Below, one piece after another: positions 1 to 7,496 of a stretch of 7,703 bases of DNA; the stretch's first letter is position 1; the number at the start of each line of letters is the position of its first letter. The position numbers and the translations under genes are program-made. The stretch is from positions 1-7,703 of the forward strand of contig DDFA01000071.1 in the NCBI GenBank assembly GCA_002336975.1, in the 5' to 3' direction. Source of the stretch: Phyllobacteriaceae bacterium UBA1940 (GTDB lineage Bacteria > Pseudomonadota > Alphaproteobacteria > Rhizobiales > Rhizobiaceae). A model generated the notes under the pieces. That model saw only the letters and a program-made list of their open reading frames with translations. It searched no databases and was not told where the DNA came from.

Positions 1-776
<776 letters not shown>

Positions 777-780
777 GTTT

Positions 781-797
781 GCCCGGTTGCAGCGGGC
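781..797 (+). terminator. Weak hairpin after mrp
   Basis: GCCCG (781-785) can pair with CGGGC (793-797) across a 7-nt loop, starting 4 nt after the mrp stop codon. No U-run follows directly (the next bases are gcgaattt), so at best this is a weak or Rho-assisted terminator. mrp and paaG could also be co-transcribed across the 72-nt gap. Confidence 0.2.
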
Positions 798-815
798 GCG
801 AATTTCCGTCAGCCT

Positions 816-829
816 GTTCAAGCTTGAAC
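816..829. promoter_or_regulatory. Perfect 14-bp palindrome in the paaG leader (possible operator)
   Basis: The sequence GTTCAAGCTTGAAC is a perfect palindrome with no spacer. It ends 5 nt before the paaG Shine-Dalgarno sequence and 19 nt before the GTG start. Its size and place suit a binding site for a dimeric repressor such as a TetR, MarR or GntR family protein. As RNA it could fold only into a 5-bp stem with a 4-nt loop. No regulator gene is visible in the window, so the operator role is an inference. Confidence 0.4.
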
Positions 830-848
830 CGTGTCGGAGGAGGACGTT

Positions 849-1640
849 GTGAGCGACGCAGTGCTGCATGAAAGCCGCGACGGTTACGACATCGTCACCC
901 TCAACCGGCCGGACCGGCTGAACGCCTTCGTCGAGGCGGTCCATGTCGGGCTCGCTCGCGCGTTCGACCGGATCGAGGCGGACGATGACTGCCGCGCCGT
1001 CATCATCACCGGGGCGGGCAGGGGCTTTTGCGCCGGCCAGGACCTGGTGGAGCGCGATCCGACGATCCTGGGCGACCGCCCGGACCTCGGCAGGACGCTG
1101 GAGGTCTATTACAACCCGCTGCTGCGGCGCATCCGCGGCCTGCCCAAGCCGGTGATCTGCGCCGTCAACGGCGTGGCGGCGGGCGCCGGCGCCAATGTCG
1201 CGCTCGCTGCCGACATCACCATCGCCGCGCGCTCGGCAAGCTTCATCCAGGTTTTTTCGAAGATCGCGCTGATCCCCGACGCCGGCGGCACCTACTGGCT
1301 GACCCGGCGGCTCGGGGCGCAGCGGGCGATGGCGCTGTCGCTGACGGCCGATCCGCTGCCGGCCGAGACGGCGGCCGAGTGGGGGCTGATCTGGAAATGC
1401 GTCGATGACGAAGATGTGATGCCGCAGGCCGAGGCGCTGGCGGCCCGGTTCGCCGCCGGTCCGGCGCACGCCTACGCGCTGACCAAGCAGGCGCTCCAGG
1501 CCGCCGAACGCAACGATTTCGACGCCCAGCTCGATCTTGAGCGGCAGCTTCAGCGCGAGGCCGGCTTCAGCGGCGACTTCGCCGAGGGCGTCGCGGCGTT
1601 TCTGCAGAAGCGCAAGGCCGACTTTTCCAGGCGCCGCTAG
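849..1640 (+). CDS. paaG: PaaG-type enoyl-CoA hydratase/isomerase (2-(1,2-epoxy-1,2-dihydrophenyl)acetyl-CoA isomerase)
   Basis: This is a 263-residue crotonase-fold protein. The E. coli PaaG family isomerises ring-1,2-epoxyphenylacetyl-CoA to the oxepin-CoA in aerobic phenylacetate breakdown, and can also shift double bonds in enoyl-CoAs. I chose the GTG at 849 because GGAGGAGG (836-843) sits 5 nt before it; the in-frame GTG at 831 has no such site and would add six residues containing the SD itself. Visible are LNRPDRLNAF (18-27), the first oxyanion-hole segment GRGFCAGQD (57-65), the second oxyanion segment NGVAAGAGA (107-115), and IPDAGGT (142-148). Asp144 in the last segment matches the catalytic Asp of PaaG. 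The phrases YNPLLRR, PKPVICAVNGVAAGAGA and the C-terminal LDLERQLQR are very close to E. coli PaaG, and length fits (about 262). No other paa genes are in the window. An ordinary fatty-acid enoyl-CoA hydratase is the alternative, but the missing second Glu and the PaaG-like blocks argue against it. Confidence 0.86.
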   Translation: MSDAVLHESRDGYDIVTLNRPDRLNAFVEAVHVGLARAFDRIEADDDCRAVIITGAGRGFCAGQDLVERDPTILGDRPDLGRTLEVYYNPLLRRIRGLPKPVICAVNGVAAGAGANVALAADITIAARSASFIQVFSKIALIPDAGGTYWLTRRLGAQRAMALSLTADPLPAETAAEWGLIWKCVDDEDVMPQAEALAARFAAGPAHAYALTKQALQAAERNDFDAQLDLERQLQREAGFSGDFAEGVAAFLQKRKADFSRRR

Positions 1641-1652
1641 CGCGTTTTCGCG

Positions 1653-1681
1653 TTGACCATTTTCAAGACGGCGACTTGAAT
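1653..1681 (+). promoter_or_regulatory. Sigma70-type promoter for tRNA-Thr
   Basis: The -35 box TTGACC (1653-1658) and -10 box TTGAAT (1676-1681) are separated by exactly 17 nt. The -35 matches 5 of 6 and the -10 matches 4 of 6 consensus positions, and TTGAC is the strongest part of alphaproteobacterial housekeeping promoters. It begins 13 nt after the paaG stop codon and would start RNA near 1688, giving a leader of about 50 nt to be removed by RNase P. Confidence 0.55.
1662..1680. repeat. Inverted repeat TTCAAG-N7-CTTGAA after paaG
   Basis: TTCAAG (1662-1667) and CTTGAA (1675-1680) are perfect inverted 6-bp arms around a 7-nt loop, followed by TTTG. As RNA read from paaG this is a weak terminator-like hairpin. 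As DNA it covers the spacer and most of the -10 box of the candidate tRNA promoter. The arms are the same hexamers that make up the core of the palindrome upstream of paaG. Confidence 0.35.
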
Positions 1682-1737
1682 TTGCCCGGCGATGCCGGTA
1701 TCACGCCCCAGCCGTCGGCCTCACCGCCGCGCCGGTC

Positions 1738-1813
1738 GCCGCTTTAGCTCAGTTGGTAGAGCACATCATTCGTAATGATGGGGTCGCGTGTTCGAGTCAC
1801 GCAAGCGGCACCA
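1738..1813 (+). tRNA. tRNA-Thr (anticodon CGT)
   Basis: This is a full cloverleaf of 76 nt including encoded CCA (1811-1813). The acceptor stem is GCCGCTT (1738-1744) with AAGCGGC (1803-1809) and discriminator A1810. The D stem is GCTC (1747-1750) with GAGC (1759-1762). The anticodon stem is CATCA/TGATG around loop TTCGTAA, with the anticodon CGT at 1771-1773. The T arm is GCGTG-TTCGAGT-CACGC. The anticodon reads the ACG threonine codon, one of the favoured Thr codons in GC-rich genomes. No intron or mismatch is seen in any stem. No copy of its 3' end is found nearby, so there is no sign of an integrated element. Confidence 0.97.
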
Positions 1814-1842
1814 CTTTCCGGGCCCCGAACAGTCGTCGATTG

Positions 1843-1859
1843 CCGGCTTGCGCCGCCGG
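1843..1859. terminator. GC-rich hairpin between the convergent tRNA-Thr and dppF ends
   Basis: CCGGC (1843-1847) pairs with GCCGG (1855-1859) over a 7-nt loop in the 66-nt gap between the tRNA and the dppF stop codon. It could block read-through from either side, but neither strand has a U-run after it. It is a candidate only. Confidence 0.25.
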
Positions 1860-1879
1860 TTGAGGCCGTCTGCGCCGCC

Positions 1880-2709
<830 letters not shown>

Positions 2710-2713
<4 letters not shown>

Positions 2714-3594
2714 AGCATTGGCTCCATCGGCGGGGTTCTGACGGCGGTGGTGGCCTCGGCCGTCTGCTCGTCGACGAACAGTTCGCCGATCGTCGGCAGC
2801 CGGTCGCCGGTGGCGTTGTCGGGCAGGGCCGACAGCAGCGCCTTGGTGTAGGCGTTCTTCGGCGCTTCAAACAGCGACAGCACGTCGGCCTCCTCCATCT
2901 TGCGGCCCTTGTACTGGACGATGACGCGGTCGGCGGTTTCGGCGACCACGCCCATATTGTGGGTGATCATGATCAGCCCCATGCCGTTGTCGGCCTGAAG
3001 CTTCATCAACAGGTCGAGAATCTGCTTCTGGATCGTCACGTCGAGCGCGGTGGTCGGCTCGTCGGCGATCAGCAGTTTCGGGTTGCAGGCGATCGCCATG
3101 GCGATCATGACGCGCTGCGACTGGCCGCCCGACATCTGGTGCGGATAGGAGCCGAGCCTCTGCTCGGGATCGGGAATGCCGACCTGACGGAACAGTTCGA
3201 TGGCGCGAGCGCGGCGCTGCCTGCGGTCCATGCCGAGATGGAAGCGCAGCACCTCCTCGATTTGAAAGCCGACGGTGAAGGACGGGTTGAGGCTGGCGAT
3301 CGGCTCCTGGAAGATCATCGCGATGTCCTTGCCGACGATCTTGCGGCGCTCCGCCGGCGTGATGCCGAGCAGGTCGCGGCCGTTGAATTCCATTCTGTCG
3401 GCGGTGACCCTGGCGGTCCACGGCAGCAGCCCCATCACCGCCAGCATCGACACCGACTTGCCGGACCCCGATTCGCCGACGATCGCCAGCACCTCGCGCT
3501 CGTGGACCTTCATCGAGACGCCGTCGACGGCGCGGAACATGCCGGACGCCGTCTGGAACTCGACCACGAGGTTGTCGATTTGAAGAAGGGCCAT
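2710..3594 (-). CDS. dppD: Dipeptide ABC transporter ATP-binding protein DppD
   Basis: This 294-residue protein is the first ATPase of the importer and the partner of DppF. I chose the ATG at 3592-3594 ([13 protein letters not shown]) because it follows the dppC stop codon by 2 nt and has GAGGAG a few nt upstream inside the dppC end. An in-frame extension further upstream would run through dppC and has no family-like sequence. Motifs are Walker A GESGSGKS (40-47), Q-loop Gln96 in [12 protein letters not shown], signature MSGGQSQR (154-161), Walker B LLIADE (174-179) followed by [10 protein letters not shown], and switch His212 in ITHNMG. The [13 protein letters not shown] block is the DppD/OppD hallmark. 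Two oddities stand out: the usual Arg after SGGQ is Ser159, and the tail is short (family usually about 327) with no cysteine cluster. The only cysteine is Cys170. Confidence 0.93.
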
Positions 3595-3596
3595 TG

Positions 3597-4508
3597 TCAG
3601 CTCCTCTTCAGCTTCGGGTCGAGCGCGTCGCGCAATCCGTCGCCCATCAGGTTGATCGCCAGCACCGTCAACAGGATGGCGACGCCCGGGAAGGTGACCA
3701 CCCACCAGGCGCGCAGGATGAATTCGCGCGAATCGGCCAGCATCGTGCCCCATTCCGGCGTCGGCGGCTGCGCTCCCTGATTGAGGAAGCCGAGCGCCGC
3801 GACGTCGAGGATGGCGTTGGAGAAGGACAAGGTGCCCTGCACGATCAGCGGCGCCATGCAGTTGGGCAGGATGGTCTTGAACATCAGCCTCAGCGGCCTG
3901 GCGCCGGCGACCTGCGCGGCCACCACATAGTCGCGCGCCTTCTCGCTCATCACCGCGGCGCGGGTCAGGCGCACGAAATGTGGCTGGAACACCACCGCGA
4001 TGGCGATCATCGCGCTATTGAGGCCGGGGCCAAGGATCGCGATCAGCACCAGCGCAAGCAGGATTGACGGGAACGCCAGCACGATGTCCATGACGCGCAT
4101 GATCACCGTGTCGACCCAGCCGCGAAAATAGCCGGCAAAGACGCCGAGGATGATGCCGCCGGTCATCGCCAGCGAGGTGACGAAGGCGCCGATCGCCAGC
4201 GAATAGCGCGTACCGTAGATCAGGCGCGACAGCAGGTCGCGGCCGACCGCGTCGGTTCCGAGCAGGAACCGGGTCGAGCCGCCCTCCTGCCAGGCGGGGG
4301 GAACCAGCAGCGCGTCGCGGAACTGCTCATAAGGTCCGTAAGGGGCGATCAGTGGCGCGAACGCCGCCACGAAGACGAGGAACAGGAAGAAGACCAGGCC
4401 GGCGACGGCGCCTTTGTTCTCCGAGAAATAATACCAGAATTCGGCGAACCGGGCCCTGAACGAAGGGTCCTGGGAGAGTGCGGCCGGTGCCGTGCTTGCC
4501 TGTGCCAT
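3597..4508 (-). CDS. dppC: Dipeptide ABC transporter permease DppC
   Basis: This 303-residue inner-membrane permease pairs with DppB to form the peptide channel. A cytoplasmic N-terminal stretch leads to a first membrane helix (about 34-55). The OppC/DppC block FLLGTDAVGRDLLSRLIYGT (81-100) follows. Further hydrophobic segments lie near 104-127, 142-175, 217-240 and 268-289. The cytoplasmic EAA-type loop that contacts the ATPases is at about 194-216 (YVVAAQVAGA... to ILPN). The ending GDGLRDALDPKLK is the typical C-terminus of this family. The start ATG (4506-4508) is preceded by GGAGAG and lies 10 nt after the dppB stop codon. The gene ends 2 nt before dppD. The order B-C-D-F and the DppA-like binding protein upstream support the dipeptide assignment. 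Confidence 0.94.
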   Translation of the reverse strand: MAQASTAPAALSQDPSFRARFAEFWYYFSENKGAVAGLVFFLFLVFVAAFAPLIAPYGPYEQFRDALLVPPAWQEGGSTRFLLGTDAVGRDLLSRLIYGTRYSLAIGAFVTSLAMTGGIILGVFAGYFRGWVDTVIMRVMDIVLAFPSILLALVLIAILGPGLNSAMIAIAVVFQPHFVRLTRAAVMSEKARDYVVAAQVAGARPLRLMFKTILPNCMAPLIVQGTLSFSNAILDVAALGFLNQGAQPPTPEWGTMLADSREFILRAWWVVTFPGVAILLTVLAINLMGDGLRDALDPKLKRS

Positions 4509-4518
4509 GGGGGCTCTC

Positions 4519-5520
4519 CTACCGGATCCGCGGATTGATCAGACCGTAGAGAACGTCCACGATCAGGTTCACGAGCATCACGATGGATGCGATGATGAGC
4601 AGAGCGCCCTGGATGACCGGATAGTCGCGCCGGAACACCGATTCGACGATCCACTTGCCGATGCCGGGCCACGAGAAGATCGTCTCGGTCAGCACCGCGC
4701 CGGCCAGCATGACGCCGACCTGCAGGCCGATGGTCGTCACCACCGGGATCATCGCGTTGCGTAGCGCATGGATGCCGACGACGCGGAAGGACGACAGGCC
4801 CTTGGCGCGGGCGGTCCGCACATAGTCCTCGGAAAGCACTTCCAGCATCGCCGAGCGGGTCTGACGCGCGATCACCGCCAGCGGGATCGTGCCGAGCACG
4901 ATGGTAGGCAGGATCAGGTGGCTGACGGCCGACTTGAACGCCCCGGCCTGGCCCGACATCAGCGAGTCGATCAGCATGAAGCCGGTGCCGTTGGGGAAAT
5001 AATACATCAGCGAGATCCGGCCCGACACCGGCGTCCATCCTAACGTGGCGGAGAACAGGATGATCAGCATCAGGCCCCACCAGAAGATCGGCATCGAGAA
5101 GCCGACGAGCGCGGTCGTCATGATCGACTGGTCCCAGAACGAGCCGCGCTTGACGGCAGCCAGAACGCCCGCCGGCACACCCAGCGCGACCGCGAAGATG
5201 ATGGCGCAGATCGACAGTTCCAGCGTCGCCGGGAAAAGCTGAAGGAATTCGTTGAGAACCGGTCCCTTGGTCGAGATCGAATTGCCGAAGTCGCCGTGCA
5301 GCGCCTTCCAGACATAGTCGAGATACTGGATCACATAGGGCCGGTCATAGCCAAATTGCTTTGTCAGAGCCTCATATCGCGCCTGGTCCATGACGCGCTC
5401 GCCCGACAGCAGCATGATCGGATCGCCTGGCAACAGCCGGATAAAGGCGAAGGAGACGATCGTCACCCCGATGAAAGTCGGTATCAGGACGGCGAGCCGT
5501 CCCAGCGCAAATCGAAGCAT
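4519..5520 (-). CDS. dppB: Dipeptide ABC transporter permease DppB
   Basis: This 333-residue inner-membrane permease of the BPD_transp_1 family is the partner of DppC. I chose the ATG at 5518-5520 (MLRFALGRLAVLIPTF), which puts the first membrane helix right at the N-terminus as in DppB/OppB. A GGGGG stretch lies 10 nt upstream. An upstream in-frame ATG at 5601 would add 27 residues running into the intergenic hairpins and is unlikely. Visible are RLLPGDP (28-34), helices near 9-28, 100-121, 134-158, 200-218, 258-280 and 306-326, the EAA-type loop with YVRTARAKGLSSFRVV (233-248) and ALRN, and ETIFSWPGIGKW (279-290). The C-terminus YGLINPRIR is the family norm. It is the first gene after the intergenic hairpins, and its expression may depend on read-through from dppA. 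Confidence 0.94.
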   Translation of the reverse strand: MLRFALGRLAVLIPTFIGVTIVSFAFIRLLPGDPIMLLSGERVMDQARYEALTKQFGYDRPYVIQYLDYVWKALHGDFGNSISTKGPVLNEFLQLFPATLELSICAIIFAVALGVPAGVLAAVKRGSFWDQSIMTTALVGFSMPIFWWGLMLIILFSATLGWTPVSGRISLMYYFPNGTGFMLIDSLMSGQAGAFKSAVSHLILPTIVLGTIPLAVIARQTRSAMLEVLSEDYVRTARAKGLSSFRVVGIHALRNAMIPVVTTIGLQVGVMLAGAVLTETIFSWPGIGKWIVESVFRRDYPVIQGALLIIASIVMLVNLIVDVLYGLINPRIR

Positions 5521-5580
5521 TGCCCGCTTACCCCCGATGCAGCTATTGCCGGCTGATCGTGTTCCGAACTTACGACAAAC

Positions 5581-5600
5581 TGGCCCAATGGAAAGGGCCA
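5581..5600 (-). repeat. Second intergenic hairpin between dppA and dppB
   Basis: TGGCCC (5581-5586) and GGGCCA (5595-5600) form a perfect 6-bp inverted repeat around an 8-nt loop. On the transcribed strand it follows directly after the terminator-like hairpin at 5608-5632 and lies 60 nt before the dppB start. It could help protect the dppA mRNA 3' end from exonucleases or add to attenuation; both roles are inferred. Confidence 0.4.
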
Positions 5601-5632
5601 AACGAAAGAGGGCGTCCGTAAAGAACGCCCTC
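5601..5632 (-). terminator. Terminator-like hairpin after dppA (likely partial terminator)
   Basis: On the minus strand GAGGGCGT pairs perfectly with ACGCCCTC (plus-strand arms 5608-5615 and 5625-5632), with a 9-nt loop. The stem is 8 bp and mostly GC, begins 23 nt after the dppA stop codon, and is followed by TTTCGTTT. The U-tract is imperfect (6 of 8), which fits partial termination that lowers dppBCDF relative to dppA. Confidence 0.6.
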
Positions 5633-5655
5633 CTGATTGTCCACCCCGTCAGGGA

Positions 5656-7248
5656 TTATTCGGCGATATCAACACCCGAGAAGGAATGCTGGCCGAACGG
5701 GCTCATGACGTAGCCGGAGACCTTTTTCGACATCGGCATGACGACGACCGAGTGGTCGAGCGTCGCCCACGGCGCCTCGCGCTTGAACACGACCTGGGCC
5801 TGTTCGTAGAGCTTGGCGCGCTCGGCCTGGTCGGTCACCTTCTTGGCGTCGGTGACCAGCTTGTTGAACTCTTCGTTGCACCACTGCGCGCGGTTGTTGC
5901 CGCCGACCGCGTCGCAGCCGAGCAGGGTGTGCAGGAAGTTGTCCGGGTCGCCATTGTCGCCGGTCCAGCCGAGGATGACGGCGCCGTCGCGAGCCTTGTC
6001 CTTGGACTTGGCCAAGTATTCGGCCCATTCCATCGACACGATCTCGACCTTGACGCCGATGGCGGCGAAGTCGGCCTGCATCAGCTCCGCCGCGCGGCGG
6101 GCGTTCAGCATGTAGGGGCGCGCCACCGGCATGGCCCAGATCTTCATCGACAGATCCTTGACGCCAGCGGCCTCGAGCGCGGCCTTGGCGGCTGCCGGAT
6201 CATATTTGTCGTCTACGATCGCGTTGTTGTAGGACCACATCGTCGGCGGGATCGGGTTCTTGGCGATCTCGGCCGCGCCGTCAAACACTGCGTCGACGAT
6301 AGCCTGCTTGTTGATCGCCATGTTCAGCGCCTTGCGCACCTCGGCCTTGTCGAACGGCGGAACCAGCGCGTTGTAGGCGAGATAGGCGACGTTGAGACCC
6401 TTCTCCTCCATCGTGGTCAGGTTCGCGTCTTCCTTGATCGCCTTGACGTCGGCGGCGTTCGGATAGGGGAAGATGTGACATTCGCCGGCCTTCAGCTTCT
6501 GCAGGCGCACGGCTGCGTCGGTGGTGATGGCGAAGACCAGATCGTCGATCTTTTCCTTGCCCTTCCAGTAGCCTTCATGCGCCTTGTAGCGGATGACCGC
6601 GTCCTTCTGGTAGCCCACGAACGCGAACGGCCCGGTGCCGATCGGCGCGGTGTTCAGGTCGTTCATCTTGCCGGCGGCTTCGAGCTTGTCGGCATATTCC
6701 TTGGAGACGATCGAGCCGAAGTCCATCGCGATGTTGGCCAGGAACGGCGCTTCCGGGTTCTTCAGCGTGATCTTGACCGTCATGTCGTCGACCTTGTCGA
6801 TCGACGCAAGGTTTTCGGGCAGGCCCATGCCGTTGAAATATTCCCACGAGGCTTCGGGGATATATTTGTTCCACTTGTTGTCGGCCTTCCACTGCCGCTC
6901 GAACGAGAACACCACGTCGTCGGCGTTCAGGTCGCGCGTCGGCGTGAAGAATTCGGTTGTGTGGAATTTCACGCCGGGGCGCAGCTTGAACGTGTATTCG
7001 AGGCCGTTGTCGGACACGCTGTAGCTCTCGGCTAGGCTCGGCTCGATTGCCGTCGAACCCGGGGCGAACTCGACGAGGCGGTTGTAGATCGGACGCGACG
7101 AGGCGTCGAAGGTCGTTCCGGCAGTATAGAGCGCGGGGTCAAAGCCTTCCGGCGACCCTTCCGAGCAGTAGACCAGCGTCTTGGCGCTGGCGACGCCGCT
7201 CAGGACAGTCGCGGCGAGAAGCGCGGCCGCGAAGGTGTATTTTCTCAT
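5656..7248 (-). CDS. dppA: Periplasmic dipeptide-binding protein DppA
   Basis: This 530-residue SBP_bac_5 family protein captures dipeptides in the periplasm and delivers them to DppBC. E. coli and rhizobial Dpp systems are also known to take up 5-aminolevulinate or heme. A Sec signal peptide is clear: MRK, a hydrophobic core, and an ASA|KT cleavage site after residue 22. The mature start KTLVYCSEGSPEGFDP nearly matches E. coli DppA. Similar blocks run through the whole length: LNADDVVFSF (107-116), NPIPPTMW (331-338), AMPVARPY (372-379), GWTGDNGDPDNF (427-438). Asp431 and Arg377 line up with the E. coli residues that hold the peptide amino and carboxyl groups (Asp408, Arg355 mature). Cys28, Cys257, Cys445 and Cys457 match the two E. 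coli disulfides. The ATG at 7246-7248 has GGGAG about 9 nt upstream. It leads the operon and is followed by a partial terminator. Among peptide-binding paralogues, DppA fits far better than OppA or NikA. Confidence 0.95.
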   Translation of the reverse strand: MRKYTFAAALLAATVLSGVASAKTLVYCSEGSPEGFDPALYTAGTTFDASSRPIYNRLVEFAPGSTAIEPSLAESYSVSDNGLEYTFKLRPGVKFHTTEFFTPTRDLNADDVVFSFERQWKADNKWNKYIPEASWEYFNGMGLPENLASIDKVDDMTVKITLKNPEAPFLANIAMDFGSIVSKEYADKLEAAGKMNDLNTAPIGTGPFAFVGYQKDAVIRYKAHEGYWKGKEKIDDLVFAITTDAAVRLQKLKAGECHIFPYPNAADVKAIKEDANLTTMEEKGLNVAYLAYNALVPPFDKAEVRKALNMAINKQAIVDAVFDGAAEIAKNPIPPTMWSYNNAIVDDKYDPAAAKAALEAAGVKDLSMKIWAMPVARPYMLNARRAAELMQADFAAIGVKVEIVSMEWAEYLAKSKDKARDGAVILGWTGDNGDPDNFLHTLLGCDAVGGNNRAQWCNEEFNKLVTDAKKVTDQAERAKLYEQAQVVFKREAPWATLDHSVVVMPMSKKVSGYVMSPFGQHSFSGVDIAE

Positions 7249-7496
7249 CTAGGTAGTCTCCCTTTATTATTGACCGGACCCTTTTTGGGTCGGCAAGCCG
7301 GCATATAAGCAGCATTCCTTGCCTATTGGAACTCCCAGCGGCGCCGGCGTCCTATTCGGCGAAGAAATGCCCGTTTGCACGGCCCTTGCATGAATTCACG
7401 ATCTCACCGTAGATAGGATGGACGTCCGTGCGCGATCTGGCGGCGGCAATACAAAGTCGGCGAAAAAGCTGATCTTCTATCGGAGGAGAACTGTAA
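7249..7496. promoter_or_regulatory. Divergent intergenic region between dppA and the basic-protein gene
   Basis: This 248-nt gap must hold the start signals of both diverging genes. For dppA the best pair I see on the minus strand is TTCCAA (plus 7326-7331) and TTATAT (plus 7303-7308) with a 17-nt spacer. It is weak at -35 and would give a leader of about 50 nt. For the plus-strand gene, TTGCAT (7386-7391) and TAGATA (7410-7415) are 18 nt apart, also weak. An 8-bp palindrome GGACGTCC (7420-7427) and an imperfect direct repeat (GCCCGTTTGCA 7369-7379, GCCCTTGCA 7382-7390) are further possible binding sites. No RNA gene or additional coding region was recognised. Confidence 0.35.
7274..7293 (-). 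other. Hairpin in the dppA 5' leader
   Basis: On the transcribed strand, GACCC-AAAAA-GGGTC forms a 5-bp stem with a 5-nt loop (plus positions 7277-7291). It can be lengthened by two pairs past a one-base bulge to cover 7274-7293. It lies 26 nt before the dppA start and just upstream of the Shine-Dalgarno region. It might stabilise the mRNA or modulate translation, but no known riboswitch class is recognised. Confidence 0.3.

Noticed and set aside
831..848. Six-codon N-terminal extension of PaaG from the GTG at 831
   Set aside because: The extension would translate the Shine-Dalgarno itself (GGAGGAGG, 836-843), which is perfectly spaced for the GTG at 849.
1686..1698. Small hairpin CCGGC-GAT-GCCGG in the tRNA leader
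   Set aside because: It has a 3-nt loop, no U-run, and such short GC stems are common by chance in DNA of this composition.
1738..1813. tRNA-Thr as an attachment site for an integrated element
   Set aside because: No integrase gene and no repeat of the tRNA 3' end are visible in the window; what follows is an ordinary transporter operon.
2959..3780. Plus-strand open frame of about 273 codons opposite dppD and the end of dppC
   Set aside because: It is an antisense shadow of a firmly identified ATPase gene, crosses the dppC-dppD junction, and has no domain signal.
5521..5601. 27-codon N-terminal extension of DppB from the ATG at 5601
   Set aside because: It would run through intergenic hairpin sequence and place a non-hydrophobic stretch before the first helix. 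The ATG at 5520 matches the usual DppB N-terminus.
5686..7035. Long plus-strand open frame of about 449 codons opposite dppA
   Set aside because: It lies wholly inside dppA on the other strand, is rich in His/Arg/Asp/Val as is typical of GC-rich shadow frames, has no family motif, and dppA is unmistakable end to end.
7328..7351. Possible general-stress (EcfG/RpoE2-type) promoter, GGAAC followed by CGTC
   Set aside because: The spacer is 15 nt and the -10 reads CGTC rather than CGTT, so it misses the usual spacing and sequence. It also overlaps the candidate dppA -35 box.
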